From: Bursaphelenchus xylophilus
Taxonomy: Eukaryota; Nematoda; Chromadorea; Rhabditida; Aphelenchoididae
Length of the DNA: 64,000 bases
Direction of reading: 5' to 3'
Assembly: GCA_904066235.2 (NCBI GenBank)
Contig: CAJFCV020000005.1
Coordinates: forward strand, 1,550,001-1,614,000
Made by a program: the position numbers and the translations under genes. The stretch's first letter is position 1. Every line of letters begins with the position of its first letter. A model generated the notes under the pieces. It had not been told where the DNA came from, made no database searches, and saw nothing but the letters and a program-made list of their open reading frames with translations. This document shows, piece by piece, positions 1-11,139 of this stretch.

Positions 1-840
1 GCTGCGCCAAGAACGGGGCCGATTTCCCCCTTAAAAAGCTGCGGCCCGGAGCCCAAAATTTTACGTCACGTTTGGAGCTCTATATCGCCACCAAAGGCAG
101 CCACTGTGAAACAGGTTGAACATGTTATAAACAATGCTCTATGTTACCAATAATGACCGTTACTTTTGCTGAATTTTGATTCTCCGAAAAAATATAGCTA
201 TAAAAACAAGTTTCCATTTTTTTGGTACACCCTGTATATCTTCACAAAAAAATATTTGTTTTTGAAGAGAGATATAATGTCAAAAAATTCCTGCGGCAAA
301 AAGTCCTGAGAATTTGCACTCTGCGGCTTTGGTTTTGCGATCAATCATCATTGTTTGCTTATCACCCACGGGCAATTGGTACGTTATCTATGGAACCTGT
401 TTGCGTTGAATTCCAGAGACAATCGGCGACTTTGATAAAATTCTTTTGTCAAAAAAATCATATCTAAAATTTTTGCCATTGTCACGATTCCGTGAAGAAT
501 TCCCAGAAATTAGCATAGACCGACGAATATTTTGATATAAATGTAATAGACCGATCGCTTTTCGGTCATTCGTTTTGGGAAATAAACCTATATTTGTATT
601 TGTTGGAAGTCCCTTTGACACAGTGCGGTGGTGGTCGAAGCTAAATGGAGTCAATCCGTGTGTTCGCAGTTTTTCAACTAGAATTCTCTAGTTGTGGTCT
701 CCGGGTTATTAGGGCTAGTGAATACTAGGAGTAGAGGGCAAGTTAGGGGCCTCATTAGACCTCGACTATCTAAGTCTTGACACCATCAAAACATTTTTTG
801 ATTTTTTATGCCGAAAATTGAATTACAAGTCTTTCGTAAA
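1..840. other. Non-coding stretch, no gene recognised
   Basis: The open frames here are short and overlap on both strands without codon bias, splice signals or similarity to the neighbouring gene families. Around 220-240 there is a CACCCTGTATA string, which also appears near 21,090 inside lysozyme gene E, so part of this is probably old repeat. If lysozyme A has a third exon, it is not here. Confidence 0.5.
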
Positions 841-1153
841 GTCGCTGGAGTGATTTTTGGCGTTTGCACTGTGCGGAAAAAGTCAGAGTGCGACAGCCAA
901 AAAAAAGCCGTTTGCACTGTGCAAAAAAGCAGGAAATTGCACGGTGCGGCATGAAGTTTTGTTTTTAAACAGTGCATGTCGCGGGAAACAGCCGAAAAAA
1001 GCCCTTTGCACGGTGCAAACTGAACTTTTGTTTTTGCACAGTGCATGTCGCCGGAGACAGCCAAAAAAGCCGTTTGCACGGTGCAAACTGAACGTTTGTT
1101 TTTGCACAGTGCAAGGTGAACTTTTGTTTTGTCGCAAAAATCACTCCAGCGAC
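841..1153. mobile_element. Foldback element rich in TGCACTGTGC motifs
   Basis: The ends are inverted copies of GTCGCTGGAGTGATTTTTG. The interior repeats variants of GCACTGTGC and GCACGGTGC many times on both strands, so the whole unit folds into a hairpin. A truncated left end of the same element lies at 29,940-30,000. No transposase is encoded. It lies downstream of lysozyme A exon 2, in the place where its second intron or third exon should be. Confidence 0.75.
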
Positions 1154-1168
1154 GTTTCGGACGGGCTA

Positions 1169-1295
1169 TCAATCTGTCGGGAAAATAATGTGGATTTGGA
1201 AAACTTCTCGCAACAACGCGCCAAACCACCAGCCGCCGCAAAGTGATGATAGGAGATTCCTAAGCGCGACGAATCCACATTATTTTCCCGACTGA
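1169..1295. mobile_element. TCTGTCGGG MITE, GTGGATT subfamily
   Basis: Inverted ends TCTGTCGGGAAAATAATG with the extension TGGATT are flanked on both sides by TA. It is about 127 bp with no coding capacity. The same ends occur throughout the window in two subfamilies: ATAATGTGGATT (here, 16,231 and 18,390) and ATAATGAGCAC (2,220, 22,018, 26,646 and others). Confidence 0.85.
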
Positions 1296-1333
1296 TAATA
1301 AACTGCCCAATAAAAAACAAAAAAGTCTCTCAC

Positions 1334-1895
1334 CTTTCCAGCCCTCACAAAGTCGTTGATAAACCGGACATTCGCACTCTGACGCCGATCCCATTGAATG
1401 GGCGACGTGATCTGAAGCCACAAGCGATTCAAATTCAAATTGTTTAGGCGCGCAAACTCGTAGGCCTGCTCGAATTGACGATCTGCGTAGCCTAGGGGGC
1501 TGGGCGTCACATAAACTTCAAATGCCAAGCTTGCTGAAAAGCGGGGCCATTAATAGCCAGTAAAATTGCCAAAATTTATGTCGATTATTTTCCCGACGAA
1601 CGGATACTTTTAATCATTTTTTCAACGATTTTATTATTCTAGTGAACATCACTTCCTTACCATCATAAAATTTGAGTACATTAGTGATGCCAGTCTGATC
1701 CGTCTCTCCGCGGCTGGCGATCCGAAAGAAGCCGGCTTTGTATCCGGCCCGGGCGAAACAACTGGCCTGGTTGGCATCAATCGGCCACGTTGTGTCGATT
1801 CCAAACGCCGCAGGGGCGGTTAAATTCGAATTCAAATTGCCCGCAAAAGCTTTGGCGGAGAAAATGAAAATAAAAAGTCCCAAAAATTTGGACAT
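1334..1895 (-). CDS. GH25-like lysozyme A (exons 1 and 2 only)
   Basis: This is a LYS-type secreted lysozyme relative, seen as two exons: 1661-1895 and 1334-1533, joined in phase 1. Exon 1 gives a signal peptide (MSKFLGLF start; an upstream in-frame Met at 1916 is possible but other paralogs start with MSK), then the GIDTTW motif of the first beta strand. Exon 2 gives the EVYVTP strand and the WLQITSP segment, and ends in phase 0 at AAG before GTGAGA. The third exon, with the NWYDY and WYWH motifs found in the six paralogs, is absent from 1-1333. It may lie beyond the window edge in a long intron full of transposons, or it may be lost. Two TGATAA sites lie 150-220 bp upstream of the ATG. The family call is strong; whether the gene is functional is unknown. 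Confidence 0.75.
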
Positions 1896-2045
1896 TTTTC
1901 CCAATTTTTTGGGCAATAAAATTTTCTGAGGCCTTTTTATACGAAAAAATAAAAGGCGGGACTAATTTTCGATTTGGAAAAAAAATTAAATGCAAAATGA
2001 ACTTTTTGAAGGAAGGCTTTTTCGAAGTTTCCGGCGGTTTCCGAC

Positions 2046-2116
2046 TGATAAAAGGGAATTAATCGCACTAATACCCGGTAATTGAAGGGTGTTTGGCCGG
2101 AAAAACGGCTTGATAA
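2046..2116. promoter_or_regulatory. Two TGATAA (GATA factor) sites upstream of lysozyme A
   Basis: TGATAA occurs at 2046-2051 and 2111-2116, 151 and 216 bp upstream of the chosen ATG. TGATAA is the binding site preferred by intestinal GATA factors such as ELT-2 in Caenorhabditis. Equivalent sites sit at similar distances in paralogs B, C, D, F and G. Confidence 0.5.
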
Positions 2117-2219
2117 AGGCTTGAAATGAAATTTAGAAAATTTTTGGGGAAAAAATAACAAACTTTAGATTTTCAATATATTGCTGAAAATAAATTGCTG
2201 AAAAAATAATTGAAAATAA

Positions 2220-2371
2220 TTGTCTGTCGGGAAAATAATGAGCACAATGCCGCTGCGTCAATCGGGTCGCTGAGGTGAAAAGCAATTTGATTTTGTCGCG
2301 ACACAATTCATTTTCTCGGCGGTGATGCGATTTTCGATGCAACAGAGTGCTCATTATTTTCCAGACAGACT
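2220..2371. mobile_element. TCTGTCGGG MITE, GAGCAC subfamily
   Basis: Ends CTGTCGGGAAAATAATGAGC and its inverse enclose the internal hairpin typical of this subfamily (GTCGCTGAGGTGAAAAGC and TTTTGTCGCGACACAATTC). A further degenerate end is at about 2400. A decayed GTGGATT-subfamily relative spans about 2655-2770. Confidence 0.8.
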
Positions 2372-2901
2372 AATATTTTGTCGCAACTTTTGACCTCTCA
2401 TTCTGTTGGGAAAACAATGTCGAGTCCCGAGACGCAAACAAAGATTACTGTATTGGCATTCCGCTTCATTCGAAGATTCTCGAACCTCGGAGGAGAAATA
2501 GGACTTCAGTTGTTATTAATCATAATTCAGTGAATGCTATCTCCGTGTTTTATCTCTGTTATTTCTATCTGATAATAAACCTATATTTGTTATTCATGGT
2601 ACATTGGGCTGACATCAACATCCTTCACACCTACACAGTGAAGGATACAACAAATAATGTGGATTTCTCGAAGAAAAATTTCTGGCAGTCGCGCACCAAA
2701 CCCCGTCGCAAAGCCATGATGGGAAATTTTTAATTCGCGAGAAATCCTCACTATTTTCCCGACAGACCGGTTAAATTTTTAAATGTTTTGATTTTGAATT
2801 TTCTCATATTTTTTTTTGAAAATGGCCAAAATATATATTTTTTACTGAAAAAATGGTTGTTTTTCTTTCAATTAAATATTACCAATAATGCGCTTTGACA
2901 T

Positions 2902-4248
2902 AAGAGTGAAGATATAAGAACGCAAGAGCCATTTTCAAAAAGCACCCTAAATTTGCTCACTTTTTGGCTCGCAGGCGATTCTTTCATTTTGCTCACCGAA
3001 ACGGCGAGCAAATCTTTCACGGCGAGCAAACTTCTAATTTCGCCTGCCGCGGCGAGCAATTTTCTAATTTCGCCTGCCGCGGCAGGCTACGGAAAGACTT
3101 GGCTTTGAGCCAAGTCTTTCCCCTTGGGTGGGTCTTCCTCCCAAAAATTTTTTTGTCAAGATTGATATAAATTTCTTTGTGGTGTACTCTACATGCATCG
3201 ACAGGACAATAACTCCAAAAGTAAGTTAAATTATCCCTCTTTCTAAGTATGCCATCATTTTTTGCATTACATAAGCTTATCCTGGCGCATTTAGCCATTG
3301 TTGTAGGTATACAAATTTAGCTGAATGCTGTTCGTTCTTGCGATTCCATGAACGAAATTTGAGTCTTCCACGCAAAAGAACCGGCGTCGGGCCTGCTTCG
3401 TGCCAGAATTGTTTCAGCATGAAAGGATTTTTTTCTTGATTCGATATTACACTAGGTACTTTTATCAAGTTGCAGGCAAAATCTAATGTTTTTGAAGTTT
3501 AAACCCGAATCTACAAAGGTGAGCTATTACTAAACCGTCCCCAACATAACTATTCTTTCAAACCCGGGTTTGAGATGTTTTAGGGCCTAAGTGACCAAGT
3601 ATAACGTGGATCTAAATCTTTGCTAAGTATAAATACGCATCTATGGATACGTCAAAATTGTCCCATACCTAAAATCGGAAAAAAATCAAAAACGTACCTA
3701 GTGTAATATCTAAAATCGAAGCAACAAAAAAATCCTTTCATGCTGAAACAATTCTGGCACGAAGATCCCGACGCCGGTTCTTTTGCGTGGAAGACTCTCA
3801 AATTTCGTTCATGGAATCGCAAGAACGAACATCATTCAGCGAAATTTGTATAGCTACAAAAATGGCTAAATGCGCCAGGATAAGCTTATGTAATGCAAAA
3901 AATGATGGCATACTTAGAAAGAGGGATAATTTAACTTACTTTTGGAGTTATTGTCCTGTCGATGCATGCAGATTACAAGAAATTTATATTAATCTTGACA
4001 AAAAAATTTTTGGGAGGAAGAGCCACCCAAGGGGAAAGACTTGGCTCAAAGCCAAGTCTTTCCCTAGCCTGCCGCGGCAGGCGAAATTAGAAAATTGCTC
4101 GCCGCTTCGGCGGGGGCGAGCATTTTCGAAAGTTTGCTCGCCATTTCGGTGAGCAAAATGAAAGAATTGCCTGCGAGCCAAAAAGTGAGCAAATTTAGGG
4201 TGCTTTTTGAAAATGGCTCTTGCGTTCTTATATCTTCACTCTTACATG
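2902..4248. mobile_element. Large foldback element, ~1.35 kb, two ~580 bp arms
   Basis: The left arm starts TAAGAGTGAAGATATAAGAA and the right arm is its inverse, ending at TTCACTCTTA. The arms include the AAAGACTTGGCTTTGAGCC segment and Cys/Ser-rich shadow frames that appear on both strands. The centre is near 3570. Each outer end reads TA-AGAGTG, so a TA target duplication is plausible. No transposase is visible. The right end stops about 50 bp before the stop codon of lysozyme B. Confidence 0.8.
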
Positions 4249-4298
4249 CTTGAAAATAAACTTTGTATAATAAATTGCCATTCAATCGAAACATCAAT

Positions 4299-6502
4299 TC
4301 ACGGCCGGATGGAGATCCAATTGTTATCCACGTCGCATGTCTTCATTCGAATCGCGAACTGTTTGATGGCGGCGGGGCCAGAGAATGGGCCAAACTGACG
4401 GTAGTCGGAGTGTTCGGGGGACTGCTCACCGCCGGGACCGGGCGAGTTCACATGCCAATACCAAATGTCGACATCGACATTGGGGATTTCCTTGGAATTT
4501 CCCGTGATTTGCTCGTAGTCGTACCAGTTGGTGTAGAGACCGGCTCTGATCTTGTAGCGCTGAACTCTTAATGATTACTGCGATGCGACAAAAAGTCTAC
4601 GCACTCAATGACGATAAATAAAGTGCCATCTATTAATTCCTGCAAATTTTAGTTCGCGCTTTTTAGGCAGTATATTTGCTGATTTCGCGCGGAAAAAATA
4701 CATTTTTTGTGGAAACATTACTTACTTCGATAAAAGTAGACCTGAAACTTTTTACGCCAAAATCCGCAAAAAAGTGTCACATCTCTGATAACTTTGGACG
4801 TAAAAATCTCGGCCGTGTTTGCAAACGGAATTTAATAATCTCGCATATTTTTTAGCAAAAATTAATCTAAGTGTATGCCTAGTTTCATCTAGACTTGGCT
4901 GCCGGGCTGCCCGGGCCGGCCCGGGCCGGGCCAAAGCAAAATTGAAACGGGCCGGGCCGGGCCGACCTGTTCCGGCCCGCGGGCCGGGCCGCAACTTTCG
5001 GCCCGGGCCGGCCCGGCAAAATTAAAATTCTGAATTTCAAAGCGAATAGTTGGGTTGCCAATAAAATTAAAACGCAAAGCCAAGAAGGGGGTTTATATTT
5101 TTCTCACAGTAAGGGTAATTTTATAAAAATAAAGCACGGAACTACTGAAAAATGGCTAATAATAAGTAATTTTACTAGTAAAATCTATTAAGTACTAATG
5201 TATACTAGTGTTTGTAGTAATTTTTTGAAGCAAAACTCAAAATAAACGTAACCGACATCCTTAAAAACACAATTAAGAAGTCGTGTGAAGCAACACTATC
5301 ATCTTGAAGTTAAAAACCTTGTTAAACGTGGTTCCACCCTTGCTGAATCTGTAAAATTGGTCTTGGGGCAATTTTTAATAGTCTGAAAACGGATCTCGGG
5401 AATTTTTTGATTAATTTTAAAAAGGCAATGCGTTGGTAAGTAATTTTTTGCTTTAAAAATGTACTGTTAGTTGCTATAGTAAAGAAAAATGTGTCATATC
5501 TAATAGCGAATTAAGGTTTTTTACTTCTTCTCAATTTTCGGGCCGGCCCGGGCCGGCCCGGGCCGAAGAAAAATTGAAACGGGCCGGGCCGACATCTTCC
5601 GGCCCGCGGGCCGGGCCGCGATTTTCGGCCCGGGCCGGCCCGAGAGCCAAGTCTAGTTTCATCCGTATCTAACAATAAGCGATTTTCAACAAAAACCCCG
5701 CTTTTCATAGGGCGCAGCTCGGAGGCTCAAATGCCAAAAAAATCACCCCAATTTTTTTTATAAATCAGAGGTCCTACCTTAACCGCTTGAATGAAATCGG
5801 TGATGAATCTGGCGTTGTTGGTCGTGTTTCTGTCCCAGAACATTGGCGAAGTGACTTGAAGCCAGACCCGCTGCGGTACCAGCTGCTCCGTTCTGGCGTA
5901 ATTATACGCCGAAATGAACTGGGGTCCGGCTGGACTAAACGGATTGGGCGCAATGTAGAGTTCGTATTTAAAGCCGGCTGAAAAAATTGTTTTGGTAATA
6001 TGCGAAAAAATCAAAAAAAAATGAAACATAAAAAAATGGATATTCAATGAGCGTTGCGGCCGAGAGAGTACGCGAAATATGGAGAGTGTAACAAGCCAAG
6101 TTACACTTTAACTACTACTCTCAATCGGTGGCTCTTTTACCCAAGGCCGAGGCTAAAATTGTCAATCTAAAGCCCCAAGCCCGGCGCCAGAAAAATTACT
6201 TCTAGCCCCAAGCCTCTACCGTGTCTGGGCTAACGCGCAAAAAATTTACTTATCCTTCTTAACTCACCGGCATGAGATTTGCGCGCATTTTCCACTCCGA
6301 CCTTATCCACCGCTCCTTCGTTTCCAATGCGGAAGATCCCGGCTCTGAATCCGTTTTTCAAAAAACAAGCAACGTCTTTGTCCGTCAACTTTGCTGTGGT
6401 ATCGATACCCTGCACGACGGCGGCGGTCTTTGCATCCTCCTGCAAGGGCGCGGCGTTGTCGGCAACGGCCAAAAGAGAAATGAGGAATTTCCTCATTTCC
6501 AC
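4299..6502 (-). CDS. GH25-like lysozyme B
   Basis: Three exons (6268-6502, 5778-5977, 4299-4559; intron phases 1 and 0) encode about 231 residues. In order: signal peptide (MRKFLISLLAVA; the Met at 6496 is an alternative start), GIDTTA strand, YELYIAP strand, RVWLQVTSP segment, then in exon 3 GLYTNWYDYEQITGN and DIWYWHV followed by a FGPFSG loop. The fold and motif order match nematode LYS-1/2/3-type GH25 relatives, which are gut or immune secreted proteins. The place where canonical GH25 enzymes have a W-x-D-x-E motif reads W-L-Q-V-T. The C-terminus is about 25 residues shorter than in paralogs D-G and ends beside the 2902-4248 foldback. Intron 2 (1.2 kb) contains a GC-rich transposon. Closest paralog by eye is C (shared EQSPEHSDYR). 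Confidence 0.85.
4891..5654. mobile_element. GC-rich AGACTTGGCT element with 9 bp target duplication
   Basis: Terminal inverted repeats AGACTTGGCT and AGCCAAGTCT are followed by long CCCGGGCCGGCCC-type tracts in both arms. The element is flanked by AGTTTCATCT on the left and AGTTTCATCC on the right, a 9 bp match that looks like a target-site duplication. An 8-10 bp duplication fits hAT or Mutator-like elements. The AT-rich interior (about 5230-5520) is nearly the same as in the copy at 27,863-28,331. It sits inside intron 2 of lysozyme B, within an older CAGGGG-type repeat remnant. Confidence 0.8.
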
Positions 6503-6604
6503 TGGTTGATTTGGCCAATTTCGTCGCTGTTTATGTAGTAGTTGTGCATGGGAGGGGTCGGGAAGGGAGTGCCGTTTTCCTCCGAAGATTTAACGGGCAA
6601 TCGC

Positions 6605-6610
6605 TGATAA
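6605..6610. promoter_or_regulatory. TGATAA site upstream of lysozyme B
   Basis: TGATAA lies 103 bp upstream of the first ATG of lysozyme B. It is comparable in position to the sites of paralogs C, D, F and G. Confidence 0.45.
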
Positions 6611-6896
6611 TTCTCGATAAGTATGCGCTGTTTACGGGAAGTTAAAGCCCTTCCTTTGTTCGATTAGGCATATCTTGCAGTGAACAATAGGACTGAAACG
6701 TGTTTACGGGTCAAGAAATTAATGATTTTCACGCAAACAAGGCTTGCAGCTTAACAGGGAGTGTGTCAAGTGCGACGTACGAATTTTCGCTAGAATTTGC
6801 CACACTTTGGGCATAGGCCGCATATCAATTCCCACGAGCTTCAGCTTGGGCTTGGCAAGCACATTCTTTAGAAAGGTTGCGTTTAACTTGGTGAAA

Positions 6897-7354
6897 ATGT
6901 TAGAAAACAATGAAGTCCCCTGCAAATCGAAAATTTTGCAAATGGCTAGCCTGACACTGAATCCTTCAAAAAATGCCGATCCCTTTTTCACCACTCTCGA
7001 TGACCTGAGAACTCCGGATGCAAAAGACTTGCACCTTTGCTCAGATGCGGCACTTCTGTACATCTACATGATTGATGTAAGTTGGCAGAGATGTTTTACA
7101 AGTCATTTGTAGTTTGAAGATTGTGTCCCCATCTTGTGCCAAAAGATAAAAAAATGGAAGTTCATACGCACAGCTTCCTTGTTTCCCCAAAGAAGGATTT
7201 TTCAGAAAGTAGTTCATGGAAAAAAACTTGTAACATTTCTGAAGTCAAACAATTACAGGTTGGAGAAATATTGGTTGACAGACATGTTGACCTGGAAGCG
7301 GAGCAAAGAGAAAGCTATGTGCTGCATTACAGAAGGTTAGAGGATTTACGTTAA
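6897..7354 (+). CDS. Possible small two-exon gene, function unknown
   Basis: An open frame from the ATG at 6897 runs to a strong donor (GTAAGT at 7077). It resumes in frame after an ATTACAG acceptor at 7259 and stops at 7354, giving roughly 90 residues. The encoded stretches DDLRTPDAKDLHL and VGEILVDRHVDLEAE have coding-like composition, unlike the surrounding repeats. No family is recognised and no signal peptide is seen. It could be a decayed gene fragment. The sequence before 6890 is repeat-derived (CAAGTGCGACG type), so the start is uncertain. Confidence 0.3.
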
Positions 7355-7640
7355 TAGGACAGACAAACAAGGTCTCCACTTTCTGTGTATTGTTGAAAAC
7401 GAGGATGAATGAAGCTGTATGTGTTTCCGTCAAACAACTGTCCTCCAAGAGTTTGTTATACTCGAGTGTAATTGTCTTATCGTTCACTTTTGTTTTCCAC
7501 CAGGATGTTATGCTTTGTTACTCGTTGTTTTATGGGTTATCTGGTGTCATTGTTTTATTTTGGATGGCATAAAAAGTAAAATTGTAAAAAAATACATTTT
7601 AAACATATTCAAATTTTTCTTTTTTTGCAAATATACTATT

Positions 7641-8982
7641 CTAAAGGTGCTGTAATTTCAAATTCGCCGGGAAAGAGTCCTTGTTCAGCACCACGCCGCA
7701 ATTGGTCGCTCCAATCGCGTATTGTTTGGCCTTGGCGGCGCCAGTAAATGGGCCAAACGGGCGGTAATCGGAGTGTTCGGGGGACTGCTCACCATAGGGA
7801 CCGGGTGCGTTCACATGCCAATACCAAATGTCGGTGTTGGAGATGGCCCTGGAGTTGCCGGTGATTTGCTCGTAGTCATACCAGTTGGTGTAGAGACCGA
7901 CTTTGATGTTGGAGCGCTGAAATCTTAATGATTACGGCAATGCGACAAAAATTCTACGCACTTTATGACGATAAAACTTTGGTTCAAATTTAAGAAAAAT
8001 TTTGTGAAAATAAAAAAATTAGTGTCAAAAAACCCCTCATTTTTTGATGAAAAAATGTCTTACCTGAGCTGCTCGAATAAAATCAACGATAAATCTGATG
8101 TTGTTGGCCTGATTACGGTCCCATGAAATGGGCGAAGTGACTTGAAGCCAGACCCGGCTCGGAGTCAGATTCCTGCCTCTGGCGTAGTTATAAGCTGAGG
8201 AAAATTGGGAATCGGGCTTGAGGCTCGGGTTGGGGGCGATAAAAACTTCGTAGGAAAGCTTGGCTGAAACAAAATTTTTGGTAATATACGAAAATTGATG
8301 AAGATACAACAAGTTTTTACTAGAAATTTTCTATTAACTTTGCTGCAAAGTGCGAGTTTTGGCTCGTACTGTGAAGAAACAGTTTAAAACTTGTGTGACG
8401 CTCAGATCTTGGTACAGATTTAGAATACATTTTTCAAAGACATATACCAGATTTTTAGCCCGCGCGCTTCGGGACATCAGGGATTTTTATTGCAAATTGT
8501 GCAAAAAAATGACACTTTCTGCGAATTTTAGCATGAAAAGTCCCATGCCTATTTCTACCGTAGTGTTTCCACAAAAAAATCAATTTTTTCCGCACGACAC
8601 TGGGCAAAGCTCAAGCTAAAATTTTCAGCAATTGTTATGTAGCCTATGCCCAAAATGTGCGCAAAATTTGAAGAAAAGCTGAGCTGCGCACTTGGCCTAC
8701 TTCCCCTGTAAATCTGTAGCCCTAGAATTCGTTATTTCCATTTCATGTCTTACCATTCGTAGCCTTGATCACATTCTCCACGCCCACCGTGTCCGGCCCT
8801 CCTCTGACGCCGATCCGAAAGAAGCCGGCGGTGAATCCGCTGCGGAACAGACAGCCGAGCTGCTGATCCGACAGCGGGGCGGTGGTGTCGATTCCGTGCA
8901 AGAGTGCCGCAATTTTGGCGTCCTTCTGCAAGGGTGCGGCGTTGGCGGCGACGGCCAAAAGTGCGATGAGAAATTTACTCAT
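7641..8982 (-). CDS. GH25-like lysozyme C
   Basis: Three exons (8754-8982, 8064-8263, 7641-7916; phases 1 and 0) encode about 234 residues. A signal peptide (MSKFLIALLAVAANA) precedes GIDTTAPL, a Cys-containing helix, YEVFIAP, RVWLQVTSP and the exon 3 core GLYTNWYDYEQITGN with DIWYWHV. The C-terminal CGVVLNKDSF segment resembles the usual end of LYS-1-type proteins. As in all copies here, the canonical W-x-D-x-E catalytic motif is replaced (W-L-Q-V-T). A TGATAA site lies 136 bp upstream. It is in tandem with B and the two form the closest pair. Intron 1 (8264-8753) holds CAGGGG-type repeat sequence. Confidence 0.87.
8340..8690. repeat. CAGGGG-family repeat remnant in lysozyme C intron 1
   Basis: It contains the recognisable internal blocks of the CAGGGGAAGTAC family (GTGACGCTCAG, CATATACCAGATTTTTAGC, GTTTCCACAAAAAATC). 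The clean outer ends are missing or degenerate. It carries no coding sequence. Confidence 0.6.
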
Positions 8983-9117
8983 GGTTGTCTTGGCTGACTT
9001 TCTCGTTGTTTATGTAGCCAAATGGGCAAGGGATAGGTCGGAGAAGGAGTGGCAATAGTTTCCAAAGACTTGTAATCACCGAGAGTTTGCGATAAGAGCT
9101 CATTGTTTACCGGGAAG

Positions 9118-9123
9118 TGATAA
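9118..9123. promoter_or_regulatory. TGATAA site upstream of lysozyme C
   Basis: TGATAA lies 136 bp upstream of the ATG. A second GATAAG lies at 9091-9096. Confidence 0.45.
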
Positions 9124-9179
9124 GGAGTTCTTTTGTTAGATTAGGCATGTTTTGCAAACTGGACTGGTAATTAGATCCA

Positions 9180-10200
9180 CCCGGAAGCAACAAAAAATAG
9201 ACCAAATGATGTCAAGCGCTTCAGCCAAGATGTTCAACAATTTTTTACCGACGAGAGAGCGCGCAAAAGGCGGAGAGCGGTCCGAGAAAAACAAGACTTT
9301 TTGGCCATATCTTTGCTAGCTTCGTGCGGAAAAAAATATTTTTTTTGGGGGAAACATTACCCTATTCCGTAGAAACAGCGATGAAACTTTTCATGCCAAA
9401 ATTCGGTAAAAAGCTTTCACTTTTTTGCCTACGTTTGACTTGAAAACCTCAGTCGTGTTTGCAAAGCGCGAGCTAGGAGTCTTGCATATATCCTAGAAAA
9501 ACGTATTTTAAATTTGTGCCAAGTTTCATCAAAATCTAAGCGTTGCGTTAGAAGTATTTCCCCTGTTGATAGTTTGAAACTCCACAAGGGTAGAAAGGAA
9601 ATTTTGGTTCACGTTTCATTTATTTTAAACGTTTTATCAGTTGTTGTAGGTTCTGTTCTAGTCTGAGAAAAGTTTTGAACGCTGTATCAGTCTGTCAGGA
9701 AAACAATGAGAATCCTGTTGCGTCGAAGAGCATCGCCGCCGAGAAAATAAATTTGTAACGCGACAAAATCAAACTGCTTTTCGCTTCAGCGACGCTCAGA
9801 TTTCTTTAAAATTTTGCACCTATTTTGCTCATAGGCTACAGATCAAACTCGGACAAGTCTTATTTGGAATAATCATTGCACGCGCAGCCGAGGAACTCAA
9901 CAATCTTTGCAGCCCATAGAGCATGCGCAACGCTGAGACCGTCACAGAGAAAAACAGTTTTTTGGCCATATCTTTGGCAGTTTTGGCGGAAAAAAAACGA
10001 TTTTTGTTGAAATATTACCGCCCTCTACGTTCGAAAAAGCCATGCAACTTGTCAGGTTAAAATTTAAACAGTGGATATTGACGAAAAAAATTTGTGTCTA
10101 TTTTTAGTATGATAAGCGTAAAATAATTTTAAATCAGAGTCTCCATAAATTTGCATATTAATATTTACTAAAAAGCCATAATATTCGAAACAACGTGAAA
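9180..10200. repeat. Degenerate repeat stretch without a gene
   Basis: Fragments of the CAGGGG family (about 9230-9560 and 9880-10,060) flank a half TCTGTCAGG MITE (about 9695-9800). None has both intact ends, and I see no coding exon. Confidence 0.6.
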
Positions 10201-10266
10201 AAAAGTTAAAACAATGTGAAAATCATATTAAGCATTCACCGGAGGTCAAACACAAAGGAAAAATTA

Positions 10267-10865
10267 TTAGTGTTTTCTGTAAGACTTTCTAGATTTTTGC
10301 ATACATTGATAGCAAAAGCACACGTCGTAATCGGGCTGAGGTTGGCAGAAATGCCTTTGACGCTGAGGCTGCATTCCATAGGGCATTTGTGGATGTTGCC
10401 CATAAAATGAGGGCTGAGCTGGATATTGAAGTTGACCTTGGATGTATGACGGAGGCTGACATGGGTAAAATTGTGGCTGAAAAATCAAAATTAAAAATTA
10501 AATAGTCGAAAAATTGATGACAAAAAAATTTGATGACTGATAATTAAATTAAAAAAAATATATTTGGATTGAAAAAAAACCAGCGGAAATTGTAAACTCA
10601 CATAATACGTCGTCATTTGTCCATAAAACCCGGTTTGTGCCGGGTAAAATTGGCCTTGCTGGACGGGAGAGGACGCCGTTGACCAGGGCGTGTAAGATCG
10701 CGAAGTTTCGTCGCAGGATGAGTATCCTGACGACAGGCTCTCCACTGACGATGGCCTGGGTGTCTGAGCTGGAGGCGGGGTCAAGGGAGGGCTCGGTTTC
10801 GATGTCTGAGGGCCCCAAACGTCAAGGAATTCGGCAAAAACAAAGTTGTCGGCCGGTTGAGACAT
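10267..10865 (-). CDS. Small Pro/Tyr/Gln-rich protein with C-terminal Cys cluster
   Basis: Two exons (10602-10865 and 10267-10476, phase 0) encode about 157 residues. The N-terminus contains the acidic-aromatic FVFAEFLDVWG, then a Pro/Ser-rich linker with SSVESLSSGYSSC. The middle is rich in Tyr, Pro and Gln (QGQFYPAQ and SFYGQHPQMPYG). The end has a compact C-x-C-x2-C cluster (VCFCYQCMQKSRKSYRK) followed by a basic tail. There is no signal peptide or membrane segment. The composition suggests a disordered nuclear or RNA-associated protein, but no family is recognised. Splice sites are good (GTGAGT donor, TTTTCAG acceptor). Confidence 0.65.
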
Positions 10866-11139
10866 CTTGGAAACAATGATGATAAAAGTCGAATAAAATA
10901 CGACGGAGCGGATATGGTTTTAATAATGAAATTTGCTCTGTATTTATACGGCTCTTTTGACTTTTTCTGTGTTTTTTGTTTTTGATTTTTGTTGATTTTT
11001 TCGCAGAAATTTCCGCTTCTGCTTGTTGCGCAAGAGGAAATAGAGCAAGATCTTGCGTAAAATCAGAATTTTCTGCTCTGAAAATGCTCTTTAAAGGAAT
11101 GTCAGTGGATTTGAAGACATAAGATTGTGTAATCAGCAT

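Noticed and set aside
222..654. Frames in the first 650 bp as genes
   Set aside because: They are short, overlap on opposite strands, and show no motif, splice site or compositional signal.
4752..5083. Open frames rich in Gly/Pro/Arg/Ala on both strands around 4.75-5.1 kb and similar ones near 5.5, 27.1 and 28.3 kb
   Set aside because: They are translations of the CCCGGGCCGGCCC tracts of the GC-rich transposon, appear in several frames at once, and have no splice context.
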